The translations under genes were made by a program, and so were the position numbers. The notes beneath the pieces are model-generated. The model did no database searches, had not been told where the DNA came from, and saw only the letters and a program-made list of their open reading frames with translations. Source: Halobacillus campisalis (GTDB lineage Bacteria; Bacillota; Bacilli; Bacillales; Halobacillaceae). From it: DNA of 64,000 nucleotides. Each line of letters opens with the position of its first letter. The first letter of the stretch is position 1. Location: NCBI RefSeq assembly GCF_030345335.1, contig NZ_JAPVRC010000004.1, positions 248,001 through 312,000 on the forward strand, given 5' to 3'. Shown here in pieces: positions 9,150-19,183 of the stretch.

Positions 9150-9234
9150 TGAGCAGAACGTTGGCAATAAAAGCACAAAGCTTTTATGTTTATATTGTTG
9201 TAAATTATATCAATTTTAATCTGGAGGGGTTACC

Positions 9235-9618
9235 ATGAGTTTACCAAAAGACTTACTTTATTCTGAAGAACACGAATGGGTTAAAAAAGAGGGCGAGAAA
9301 GTCCGTATAGGGATTACAGATTTTGCTCAATCCGAGTTAGGCGACATTGTATTTGTTGAACTACCGGAAGAAGGCGATACGGTTGAAGCAGACGAGCCAT
9401 TCGGCAGTGTGGAATCCGTGAAAACTGTCTCAGAACTTTATGCACCCGTTACTGGTAAAGTAGTGGAAGTTAACGAAGAACTGGAAGACAGTCCGGAATA
9501 TGTTAACGAGTCTCCATATGAGAAAGCCTGGATGATCGTCGTGGAGCCTAATGATACTTCTGAATTAGACGAGCTTATGTCTGCGGCAGATTACGAAGAA
9601 ATGATTGACGAAGACTAA
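9235..9618 (+). CDS. gcvH: Glycine cleavage system H protein
   Basis: The 127-aa lipoyl carrier protein has the lipoylated lysine at K63 in [10 protein letters not shown]. It has the usual N-terminal segment YSEEHEWVK and the LPEEGDTV turn. GcvH shuttles the aminomethyl group between GcvP, GcvT and the lipoamide dehydrogenase. In Bacillus it also serves as the entry point of lipoic acid, which LipL transfers from GcvH to the 2-oxoacid dehydrogenases. The other gcv genes are not nearby, which fits that second role. GGAGGGG lies 7-8 nt before the ATG. Confidence 0.96.
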   Translation: MSLPKDLLYSEEHEWVKKEGEKVRIGITDFAQSELGDIVFVELPEEGDTVEADEPFGSVESVKTVSELYAPVTGKVVEVNEELEDSPEYVNESPYEKAWMIVVEPNDTSELDELMSAADYEEMIDED

Positions 9619-9738
9619 GCAAAGCCACAGTCATGCCCTGTTTACATAGGTACATGGCTTACATGATCACAGCTTTATATTAATCATGTACAGGCCGTGC
9701 TTCTCAGCATGGTCTGTTTCTATATAGTAGGTGATGAC

Positions 9739-10083
9739 TTGAATGAGCGAATATTGATTGTAGAGGGCATTACGGATAAAAAGAAAATCAACAAAGTTTT
9801 AAAAACACCCGTTGAAATTCTGTGCACCCATGGGACTCTCGGAGTGGAGCGTATGGAAGAACTAATACTAGATCATAACCTCGACCATCGGCCTGTCTTT
9901 ATCTTAGTAGATGAGGATGACTCTGGTAACAAACTGAGAAAACAACTCACTTCAGAGCTGCCTCATGCAGCCCATATTTACGTAGATAAAGCGTTTCGAG
10001 AAGTCGCTGCTACTCCAGAACACGAGTTGGCCAGGGCTTTATTAAGTCATCATTTTCAAGTGAAGCCTGTCTATCTTATCTGA
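9739..10083 (+). CDS. yusF: TOPRIM-domain protein YusF
   Basis: This is a 114-aa single-domain TOPRIM protein. The first acidic motif is LIVEGITDKKKI near the N-terminus and the second is the DxD-type FILVDEDDSG. These residues coordinate Mg in primases and in 5S rRNA maturase M5. YusF is a stand-alone TOPRIM protein of unproven function. The start is TTG at 9739, after AGGTGAT. The longer frame back to 9697 lacks a ribosome binding site and shows no family similarity. An imperfect GCCGTGCT/AGCATGGT hairpin at about 9692-9712 precedes it but lacks a good T run. Confidence 0.83.
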   Translation: MNERILIVEGITDKKKINKVLKTPVEILCTHGTLGVERMEELILDHNLDHRPVFILVDEDDSGNKLRKQLTSELPHAAHIYVDKAFREVAATPEHELARALLSHHFQVKPVYLI

Positions 10084-10099
10084 TTGTAGGAGGATTACC

Positions 10100-10414
10100 T
10101 TGCGTGGTTTAGAGGAGATCAATATCCCAGAAAAATTAAATTCGATGGAGTTAGGATTCATTTACATTTATTCGCCTTTCTGTGCGACTTGTCATCTGGC
10201 CCATACCATGCTGGAGACAATTGAGCACACTATGGAAGGTCAGATGTTTTGGGAATTGAATGCTTCTCTCCATCCAAAGTTTATGCAAAATTATCAAATA
10301 AAAAGTGTTCCCTGTCTATTAATTACTAATAATGGGGAAATTAAAGAAAAGATCTACGCTTTTCACTCTGTTCCATACATGTATGATAAGGTGAGAACTC
10401 ATGTAAAAAAATAG
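10100..10414 (+). CDS. yusE: Thioredoxin-like protein YusE
   Basis: The 104-aa thioredoxin fold has a CATC redox site (C28, C31) in SPFCATCHLAH and a cis-proline in KSVPCLL. There is no signal peptide, so it is cytoplasmic. The alanine-threonine dipeptide between the cysteines departs from the classical GP of thioredoxin and implies a different redox potential or partner. The start is TTG at 10100 with AGGAGG 6 nt upstream. It follows yusF by 16 bp and is probably co-transcribed with it. Confidence 0.87.
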   Translation: MRGLEEINIPEKLNSMELGFIYIYSPFCATCHLAHTMLETIEHTMEGQMFWELNASLHPKFMQNYQIKSVPCLLITNNGEIKEKIYAFHSVPYMYDKVRTHVKK

Positions 10415-10514
10415 CGGGTTCCCCCGTGAATTGACGAGAGATTTTCCTGGTTTTTAAAAGGGAATGCCTCCTTTGCTGCCGAAAAGTTAAGTAAGGCACA
10501 AAGGGGGTTTTTCT

Positions 10515-10832
10515 ATGGAAAGCATAACTCATTGGATGAGAGAAGTTAATAATCGCAAAGATTTATTGAAAAAGTGGAAAGAGCGACCCATTGTGTTATT
10601 TATTTATGATAATGAAGATAGGATCCCCGTTACCATTGATTCTCAGCAGGTGCGTATCGATTTTGATTATGATTTCCACTGTCAGGTTCATATTGATGCC
10701 GATCCTGAAATCATGGAGCAAATTATCGAGGGGGAAGTAAAGCTGACTTCGCTTCCCTCTGCCAATGTCCATGTGGAAGGAAAGCTCAGAGATCTTCTGT
10801 ACGTAGAGTCCTTATTCCTATTAGCTAGATAA
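10515..10832 (+). CDS. yusD: SCP2-like protein YusD
   Basis: This 105-aa cytoplasmic protein has a pattern (DIDADPEIMEQII-like, then EGEVKLTSLPSANVHVEGKL) resembling the sterol carrier protein 2 fold. That fold binds acyl or other hydrophobic ligands. B. subtilis yusD is at the same position, next to metN. The ligand is unknown. A purine-rich AAAGGGGG lies about 7 nt before the ATG. Its 3' end overlaps the 3' end of the convergent thioredoxin gene by 8 bp. Confidence 0.7.
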   Translation: MESITHWMREVNNRKDLLKKWKERPIVLFIYDNEDRIPVTIDSQQVRIDFDYDFHCQVHIDADPEIMEQIIEGEVKLTSLPSANVHVEGKLRDLLYVESLFLLAR

Positions 10833-11241
10833 GTTCTCCTATAGCTTGTACGATTTCCATGAAAGAGGCTTGATCACCGAATTGATAAGCTATATTGCCT
10901 TCCTGGTTAATGATGATTGTCGAAGGCACCCCTTGAGCTTTGTATAGGTTGTAAGTCTCAACGCCACTATCAGAAAGTGTCGGTTGTTTTAAAAATTTCT
11001 TCACATATTGTTTAGCGTCTTCTTCATTTCTTTCACGACCTGTTACGTTTATCGTGAGCATAGAAACCTTTTGATTATCCATAGTTCGATAAAGTTGTTC
11101 TTTCTTTGGAAGATCAACTCCGCAGTCCGGACACCAGGAAGTCCAAAACGTAAGAATGATAACTTTTCCTAAGTCTTGTTTTAAATCGTATAATTCTTCA
11201 GATTGAATATAAGGAAGTTGAAAACCGGGCGCTTTTCTCAT
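10825..11241 (-). CDS. TlpA/ResA-family thiol-disulfide protein
   Basis: This 138-aa AhpC/TSA-type thioredoxin fold has a CPDC active site (C37, C40) in WTSWCPDCGVDLPK and a cis-proline in QGVPSTIIIN. ResA and TlpA relatives normally have an N-terminal membrane anchor or signal peptide. Here the protein starts directly with RKAPGFQLP, so it looks cytoplasmic. A Gly-Lys-Val pair precedes the first beta strand, as in ResA. A GGAGGG site precedes the ATG. The gene faces away from the met operon, and its start lies 22 bp from the -35 element of the first riboswitch promoter. Confidence 0.85.
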   Translation of the reverse strand: MRKAPGFQLPYIQSEELYDLKQDLGKVIILTFWTSWCPDCGVDLPKKEQLYRTMDNQKVSMLTINVTGRERNEEDAKQYVKKFLKQPTLSDSGVETYNLYKAQGVPSTIIINQEGNIAYQFGDQASFMEIVQAIGELI

Positions 11242-11263
11242 TTTTTGCCCTCCTATTTTTGAT

Positions 11264-11292
11264 TTGACGTATTACGATAACCATGCTAACAT
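11264..11292 (+). promoter_or_regulatory. Promoter of the first SAM riboswitch
   Basis: TTGACG and TAACAT are 17 bp apart, ending about 28 bp before the aptamer. Confidence 0.75.
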
Positions 11293-11319
11293 AAAATCTA
11301 ATTTCATAGCGACATCTTC

Positions 11320-11466
11320 ACTTATCCAGAGTGGCAGAGGGGACTGGCCCAATGAAGCCCGGCAACCGATTTTTTAAAATACGGTGCTACTTCCAGCAAA
11401 GCGAGAGCTTTGAGAGATGAGAAGAGGAACCAAAACTGTCTCTTCAATTTGTGAAGAGTTTTTTTA
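11320..11466 (+). ncRNA. SAM-I riboswitch (S-box), first copy
   Basis: The conserved S-box core is present: CTTATC, ACTGGCCC, AGCCCGGCAACC, GGTGCTA, TTCCAGCAAA and AGATGAGA. A terminator hairpin follows (CTCTTCA with TGTGAAGAG at about 11441-11459) with a T run. When SAM is bound, transcription should stop here. Compared with the second copy the segment before ACTGG has one extra G (GGCAGAGGGG against GGCGGAGGG). No ORF follows before the next promoter, so this unit either reads through into the second riboswitch or makes only a short RNA. Confidence 0.93.
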
Positions 11467-11488
11467 TGGATGAAAATAGACTTCTCAG

Positions 11489-11518
11489 TTGACAGTTAGA
11501 TATAGTCGGTGCTAGAAT
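11489..11518 (+). promoter_or_regulatory. Promoter between the two SAM riboswitches
   Basis: TTGACA and TAGAAT are separated by 18 bp. This lies after the first riboswitch's terminator, so the second riboswitch has its own start site. Confidence 0.75.
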
Positions 11519-11568
11519 CCATCTTGGACCTTAAATGGTTTAGTGTATTAAACTGTTAAAAATATATC

Positions 11569-11737
11569 CTCTTATCTAGAGAGGCGGAGGGACTGGCCCG
11601 TTGATGCCCGGCAACCGTCATTTGATTCGTTCATTTGAATAGGTGCCAATTCCTGCAAAGTTTCGACTTTGGCAGATGAGAGAACAGATTCGAAAGTATA
11701 AAAGCTTTTCTGTTCTTATGCAGAAAAGCTTTTTTAG
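11569..11737 (+). ncRNA. SAM-I riboswitch (S-box), second copy
   Basis: It carries the same S-box core (CTTATC, GGAGGGACTGGCCC, TGCCCGGCAACC, GGTGCCA, TCCTGCAAAG, AGATGAGAG). A strong terminator follows (AAAGCTTTTCTG with GCAGAAAAGCTTTTTT, about 11701-11736). The metN ribosome binding site comes immediately after. SAM binding should terminate transcription before metN when methionine is plentiful. Confidence 0.95.
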
Positions 11738-11753
11738 TTAGGAGGAAAAGCTT

Positions 11754-12779
11754 ATGATATCGATTAAAGATTTAACTAAGGTATTTAAAACAAAAGATCA
11801 AGACGTACTTGCTGTCGACAAGTTGAATCTTTCCATAGACAAAGGTGAGATTTATGGGGTCATCGGTTACAGCGGTGCTGGAAAGAGTACGTTCATACGC
11901 CTTCTTAATCGCTTAGAAGAGCCTACCAGCGGTGAGATCGAGCTTAATGATCAAAATTTGACCGGATTAAGCAAAAGTAAATTAAGAGTGGCAAGACAGG
12001 AAATCGGCATGATTTTTCAGCACTTTAATTTATTATGGTCTCGTACTGTTTTTGATAATATCGCTTTTCCTTTAGAAATTGCGGGTGTTCCTAAGCAAAA
12101 GAGGGAGTCACGTGTTAATGAGTTAATTGATTTAGTAGGGCTGAGCGGACGCGGCAAGTCCTACCCATCGCAATTAAGTGGAGGACAAAAGCAGCGTGTA
12201 GGTATTGCCCGCGCCCTCGCTAATAATCCAAAAGTTCTGCTCTGTGATGAGGCAACTTCAGCCTTGGATCCGGAAACGACCGATTCAATCTTGGATCTGC
12301 TGGTAGATATCAATGAAAAGTTAGGGTTAACCATCGTACTGATCACTCATGAAATGCATGTTATTCGAAAAATATGCCACCGTGTAGCCGTCATGGAAAG
12401 TGGTAAAGTCGTGGAATCAGGAGATGTTCTTGATGTTTTCCTTCATCCTAAAGAAAAAGTAACGAAACGGTTTGTCGATCAGGTGATGGGAGATCCGGAC
12501 CGTGAGAATTCGCTGGACGTGATTAATGAAAATTACCGAGCGGGTGAAGTCATACAACTTCATTTTGTCGGAGAGAATACTAACCAAGCGCTGATAAGTG
12601 ATGTCTCTCGCAGATTTGCTGTAAATGTAAATATACTGCACGGTAAAATCACCCAGACTCAAAAAGGTGCATATGGTACTATGCTAGTGCAGATTGATGG
12701 AGAAGAAACTGAAGTCAAACAAGCTATCGCATATATGAAAACAACCTCAGTAGAAGTGGAGGTGAGTCCGGATGTTTGA
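11754..12779 (+). CDS. metN: Methionine ABC transporter ATP-binding protein
   Basis: The 341-aa ATPase of the MetNPQ importer has Walker A at residues 38-46 (GYSGAGKST), the Q-loop, the signature LSGGQKQRV near 142 and Walker B LLCDEATS. The C-terminal NIL domain (about 265-341) binds methionine and inhibits transport when the internal pool is full. Control is therefore double, by RNA (SAM riboswitches) and by protein (NIL). AGGAGG precedes the ATG by 8 nt. It overlaps metP by 8 bp, which indicates translational coupling. Confidence 0.96.
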   Translation: MISIKDLTKVFKTKDQDVLAVDKLNLSIDKGEIYGVIGYSGAGKSTFIRLLNRLEEPTSGEIELNDQNLTGLSKSKLRVARQEIGMIFQHFNLLWSRTVFDNIAFPLEIAGVPKQKRESRVNELIDLVGLSGRGKSYPSQLSGGQKQRVGIARALANNPKVLLCDEATSALDPETTDSILDLLVDINEKLGLTIVLITHEMHVIRKICHRVAVMESGKVVESGDVLDVFLHPKEKVTKRFVDQVMGDPDRENSLDVINENYRAGEVIQLHFVGENTNQALISDVSRRFAVNVNILHGKITQTQKGAYGTMLVQIDGEETEVKQAIAYMKTTSVEVEVSPDV

Positions 12780-13440
12780 GCAGTTATTTCCTAACGTAGA
12801 AATGGAAGATATGGTGGAAGCTACAAATGAAACATTGTATATGACATCAGTATCCGTAGCCGGAACGTTCATTCTAGGACTTGTACTCGGACTGCTTTTG
12901 TACTTATCCGGACCAGGAGGCATCTGGCAGAATAAACCTCTGAATTGGGTTACTGCCGCTTTCGTTAATGTGTTCCGTGCTATACCATTTATCATTTTGA
13001 TTTTGCTATTATTTCCTTTTACTGACTTCCTTATGGGAACAATACGTGGTCCGGGAGCGGCCTTGCCTGCATTAATAATCGGCGGAGCCCCTTTCTATGC
13101 AAGGTTAGTGGAGATTGCACTGAAAGAAGTGGACAAAGGAGTGATAGAAGCAGCTAAATCTATGGGAGCCAGGAACCGAACAATTATATTTAAAGTATTG
13201 CTTCCTGAATCTATGCCAGCACTTATCTCTGGAATAACAGTGACGGCTATTGCCTTAATTAGTTACACGGCAGTTGCTGGCGTAATTGGCGCAGGCGGAC
13301 TTGGAGACTTTGCTTATTTCTATGGTTTCCAGCGAAGAGCGTTCGATGTCGTAGCATTTTGTACAATTCTTATCATCATAATTGTATTTGTATTTCAATT
13401 TATCGGAGACTTCCTCTCACGTAAATTGGACAAAAGATAA
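12772..13440 (+). CDS. metP: Methionine ABC transporter permease
   Basis: The 222-aa integral membrane protein has five or more hydrophobic segments. The EAA loop (EAAKSMGARNRTIIFKVLLPE) contacts MetN. It forms the transmembrane channel of the D-methionine/L-methionine uptake system and is also called MetI. The start lies inside the 3' end of metN with GGAGGTGAG upstream. An internal GAGGLGDF motif matches the family. Confidence 0.95.
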   Translation: MFEQLFPNVEMEDMVEATNETLYMTSVSVAGTFILGLVLGLLLYLSGPGGIWQNKPLNWVTAAFVNVFRAIPFIILILLLFPFTDFLMGTIRGPGAALPALIIGGAPFYARLVEIALKEVDKGVIEAAKSMGARNRTIIFKVLLPESMPALISGITVTAIALISYTAVAGVIGAGGLGDFAYFYGFQRRAFDVVAFCTILIIIIVFVFQFIGDFLSRKLDKR

Positions 13441-13466
13441 TTAATTATATAAAGGGGTAATCAAAA

Positions 13467-14312
13467 ATGAGAAAAATATGGACAAGCTTATTATTCACTG
13501 CATTAGTGTTAGTGCTAGCCGCTTGTGGGTCTTCCGATGAAGGAAACTCCTCGGAGGAAGAAGGTGAAGGAGGACAGTCAGAAATTACAGTAGGTGCCTC
13601 CAGTACACCACACGCTGAAATATTACAAGAAGCACAGCCTTTACTTGAAGAAGAGGGCGTAACATTGGAAATTGAACAATATCAAGATTATATCTTCCCA
13701 AACCAGGATCTGAACGAGGGAACGATTGATGCTAACTACTTTCAGCACATTCCATATCTAGAAGATCAGCAAGCAGAAAATGAAGACTATGATTTCGTCA
13801 ACTTAGGTGGTATTCACATTGAGCCGATGGGAATCTACTCTAAAGATTTTGAAAGCATTGATGAAGTGGAAGACGGTACGACTGTCTTGATGAGTAATTC
13901 AGTAGCCGATCACGGCCGTATTTTGTCACTTCTTGAAACTGAAGGTTTGATCACTTTAGATGAAGACGTAGAAAAAGTAGAAGCGACAGTGGACGATATT
14001 GCTGAAAACCCGAAAAATCTTGAATTTGATGCAGGTATTGATGCGGCACTTCTTCCAGAGAACTATGAGCGCGAAGATAACGTGCTAGTGGCGATTAACA
14101 CAAACTATGCGATTGAAGCTGACTTGAATCCTAGTGAAGACGCTCTTATCCTAGAAGGATCAGAATCCCCTTATGTTAATGTGATCGCTGCAAACAGCGA
14201 AGATGAAGATAATGAAGCATTAAATACGTTGGTGGAAGTACTTCGTTCCGAAGAAATACAGTCTTTCATTGAAGAAGAATATGATGGAGCGGTTGTCCCG
14301 GTAAACGAATAA
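13467..14312 (+). CDS. metQ: Methionine-binding lipoprotein
   Basis: The 281-aa solute-binding lipoprotein has a signal peptide ending in a lipobox (LAAC, lipidated C20). An acidic, Ser/Glu/Gly-rich linker to the membrane anchor follows, then the NlpA/MetQ fold (TPHAEILQEA, YFQHIPYL, NLGGIHIEPMG, LEFDAGIDAALLP). It captures methionine outside the membrane and delivers it to MetP. The very acidic composition suits a salt-adapted extracellular protein. Confidence 0.96.
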   Translation: MRKIWTSLLFTALVLVLAACGSSDEGNSSEEEGEGGQSEITVGASSTPHAEILQEAQPLLEEEGVTLEIEQYQDYIFPNQDLNEGTIDANYFQHIPYLEDQQAENEDYDFVNLGGIHIEPMGIYSKDFESIDEVEDGTTVLMSNSVADHGRILSLLETEGLITLDEDVEKVEATVDDIAENPKNLEFDAGIDAALLPENYEREDNVLVAINTNYAIEADLNPSEDALILEGSESPYVNVIAANSEDEDNEALNTLVEVLRSEEIQSFIEEEYDGAVVPVNE

Positions 14313-14321
14313 TTATGAATG

Positions 14322-14368
14322 AAATGCGTTCTGCAGTTGATACTAACTTCAGAACGCATTTTTCTTTT
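14322..14368 (+). terminator. Terminator of the metNPQ operon
   Basis: AAATGCGTTCTG pairs with CAGAACGCATTT around a 16-nt loop and is followed by TTCTTTT. Confidence 0.88.
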
Positions 14369-14388
14369 ATGAAAGGGGTAGTAATAAA

Positions 14389-14760
14389 ATGAATCATCAT
14401 GAAACGAATCATGACGTAAATCTTTCACAAGCATACTTACAGGAGTACAAGCATGGTATCGGGGTGTTTTCAGAAAAGATGCCGGAAGTAGCTCACGCAT
14501 TCAGTGAGTTCTCAGAAGCGTGTTTTAAAGAGGGTGAGCTTTCAAAAAAATCCAAACAGCTGATAGCACTAGGGATTAGTATTGTTGCTCAAGATGAGTA
14601 CTGTATGATTTATCATACAAAAGGCTGTATTGATCAAGGGGCTACAGAGCAAGAAGTGATGGAAGCTTGCAGTGTGGCAGCAGCATTCGGTGGAGGTGCA
14701 GCCCTTAGCCAAGCAGCAACCATTGTTCAGGACACCTTTAATGATTTAAAGGAACACTAA
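14389..14760 (+). CDS. yurZ: Carboxymuconolactone decarboxylase-family protein YurZ
   Basis: The 123-aa protein belongs to the CMD/AhpD-like all-helical family. The conserved segment reads QLIALGISIVAQDEYCMIYH, with a single cysteine where AhpD has a CxxC pair. It may be an alkylhydroperoxidase-like redox protein, but with one cysteine at that site the disulfide chemistry of AhpD is doubtful. The B. subtilis homologue yurZ is likewise between metQ and the suf operon. AAAGGGG precedes the ATG by about 10 nt. Confidence 0.85.
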   Translation: MNHHETNHDVNLSQAYLQEYKHGIGVFSEKMPEVAHAFSEFSEACFKEGELSKKSKQLIALGISIVAQDEYCMIYHTKGCIDQGATEQEVMEACSVAAAFGGGAALSQAATIVQDTFNDLKEH

Positions 14761-14812
14761 CAAATAGATAGAAAATTAACGCAAATTGAATTAATCAGAA
14801 TTAATCGATTGA

Positions 14813-14826
14813 AATAAGCGCTTACA
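14813..14826 (+). promoter_or_regulatory. Possible CcpA cre-like site
   Basis: AATAAGCGCTTACA matches 12 of 14 positions of the cre consensus TGWAARCGYTWNCW. It lies about 50 bp upstream of the candidate promoter for the small ORF. The two mismatches fall at conserved positions, so confidence is low. Confidence 0.25.
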
Positions 14827-14877
14827 TTAAAATAAATAACTAAAAATAAAGTCATTCAGGTTTATTTGCTTTTTGGT

Positions 14878-14906
14878 TTGGGGTATTTACTATGGTAAGC
14901 TAAATA
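14878..14906 (+). promoter_or_regulatory. Candidate promoter of the 62-codon ORF
   Basis: TTGGGG and TAAATA are 17 bp apart. The downstream RNA would carry the AAAGGA ribosome binding site of the small gene. Confidence 0.4.
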
Positions 14907-14936
14907 ATGTAAAAATTCTGAAAGGATTGATTTATT

Positions 14937-15125
14937 ATTACTGACCCATTAAGTTTGAATTATACTCCGGAGATGGAAAAGGCGATGCACCAAACGCATA
15001 ATATGAGTTATGCAGAATACGGAAGCAACATAGATTACATGATGAATGTAGAAAAGAAACGCCAAAAAGAATTCGAACAAAGTCAGAAAATCATTGCCAG
15101 TCTCGATCGTCAATTGCATAAATAA
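14937..15125 (+). CDS. Small hypothetical protein with a likely ATT start
   Basis: The frame encodes about 62 residues, starting (M)TDPLSLNYTPEMEKAMHQ and ending in a charged helical stretch rich in Lys, Glu and Gln. There is no membrane segment. AAAGGA at 14921-14926 is well placed for an ATT codon at 14934 or 14937. The next conventional start choices are TTG at 14955 and ATG at 14973, neither with a ribosome binding site at normal distance. It is enclosed by its own candidate promoter and a good terminator, so it looks like a real monocistronic gene. I do not recognise the family. Confidence 0.6.
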   Translation: MTDPLSLNYTPEMEKAMHQTHNMSYAEYGSNIDYMMNVEKKRQKEFEQSQKIIASLDRQLHK

Positions 15126-15135
15126 ATTGTAGAAA

Positions 15136-15170
15136 AATCAGGAAGTCTATAAGGGCTCCTGATTTTTTTA
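15136..15170 (+). terminator. Terminator of the 62-codon gene
   Basis: AATCAGGA pairs with TCCTGATT around a loop of about 13 nt and is followed by seven T residues. Confidence 0.8.
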
Positions 15171-15276
15171 ATTCCATAATGTTTGTTATCATAATAAGGA
15201 AGAAAATCAGCTGCTAAATCGTACTGGTTTTCTTGTCGAATCGTATAACTAAGGTCGTGAAATCAATGGAAATGAG

Positions 15277-15305
15277 TTGATATCACTTTCGAAATGATAT
15301 AAGAT
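15277..15305 (+). promoter_or_regulatory. Promoter of the suf operon
   Basis: TTGATA and TAAGAT are 17 bp apart, about 80 bp before sufC. Confidence 0.55.
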
Positions 15306-15310
15306 TGTAA

Positions 15311-15328
15311 TGAGAATAAATTGAGAAT
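15311..15328 (+). promoter_or_regulatory. Direct repeat TGAGAAT in the suf leader
   Basis: Two copies of TGAGAAT begin 11 bp apart (one helical turn), just after the suf promoter. They resemble degenerate Fur half-sites (TGATAAT). The second copy lies in AATAAATTGAGAA. Allowing one base difference at its 5' edge, this string recurs in the yutI/yuzD intergenic region. The regulator is unproven. Confidence 0.35.
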
Positions 15329-15386
15329 GGTTTTTGATCAATATCAACAACTGTAACAATCAAAATAGATACTGGAGGTAATATTT

Positions 15387-16172
15387 ATGGCAGGATCAAC
15401 TCTAGAAATTAAAGATCTTCACGTAGAAATCGAAGGTCAGGAAATTTTAAAAGGTGTAAATTTAACAGTAAACGGCGGAGAATTTCACGCTGTTATGGGA
15501 CCGAACGGAACTGGTAAATCTACACTAGCATCAGCAGTTATGGGGCACCCTAAGTATGAAGTAACTCAAGGTCAAGTTTTCTTGGACGGGGAAAACGTGC
15601 TCGAAATGGAAGTTGATGAACGTGCGCAAGCTGGTCTATTCCTAGCAATGCAATATCCAAGTGAGATCAGCGGGGTCACTAACTCTGATTTCTTGAGATC
15701 CTCCATCAACGCCCGCCGCGAAGAAGGTGATGAAATTTCATTAATGAAATTCATCAAAGAGATGGATGAAGCTATGGATACTTTGGATATGGACAAAAAC
15801 ATGGCTCAGCGTTACTTGAATGAAGGTTTCTCAGGCGGTGAGAAAAAGCGTAATGAAATTTTACAATTAATGATGATCAAACCAGCGATTGCCATCTTGG
15901 ATGAAATCGATTCTGGTCTTGATATTGACGCACTTAAAGTAGTAGCAAAAGGGATTAATGAAATGCGTAATGAGAACTTCGGCTGCTTAACTATCACTCA
16001 CTACCAGCGCCTATTGAACTATATTACTCCAGATAAGGTTCACGTTATGATGCAAGGTCGTGTAGTGAAGACTGGCGGACCTGAGCTGGCTCAGCGTCTG
16101 GAAGCAGAAGGCTATGACTGGATTAAGCAAGAGCTAGGCATTGAGGACGAAACAATCGGTCAAAAAGCGTAA
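15387..16172 (+). CDS. sufC: Fe-S cluster assembly ATPase SufC
   Basis: The 261-aa ABC-type ATPase has Walker A at 38-46 (GPNGTGKST), signature FSGGEKKRNE and Walker B AILDEIDSGLD. SufC forms the SufBCD scaffold, where ATP hydrolysis drives the conformational change needed to build Fe-S clusters. The ATG has GGAGG upstream. It heads the sufC-D-S-U-B operon, which in B. subtilis is essential and the main Fe-S assembly route. Confidence 0.97.
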   Translation: MAGSTLEIKDLHVEIEGQEILKGVNLTVNGGEFHAVMGPNGTGKSTLASAVMGHPKYEVTQGQVFLDGENVLEMEVDERAQAGLFLAMQYPSEISGVTNSDFLRSSINARREEGDEISLMKFIKEMDEAMDTLDMDKNMAQRYLNEGFSGGEKKRNEILQLMMIKPAIAILDEIDSGLDIDALKVVAKGINEMRNENFGCLTITHYQRLLNYITPDKVHVMMQGRVVKTGGPELAQRLEAEGYDWIKQELGIEDETIGQKA

Positions 16173-16191
16173 TTAAGATAGGAGGGATACA

Positions 16192-19151
<2,960 letters not shown>

Positions 19152-19183
19152 TTGCTTGATATACCAAAAGGAGGTATTTAACC

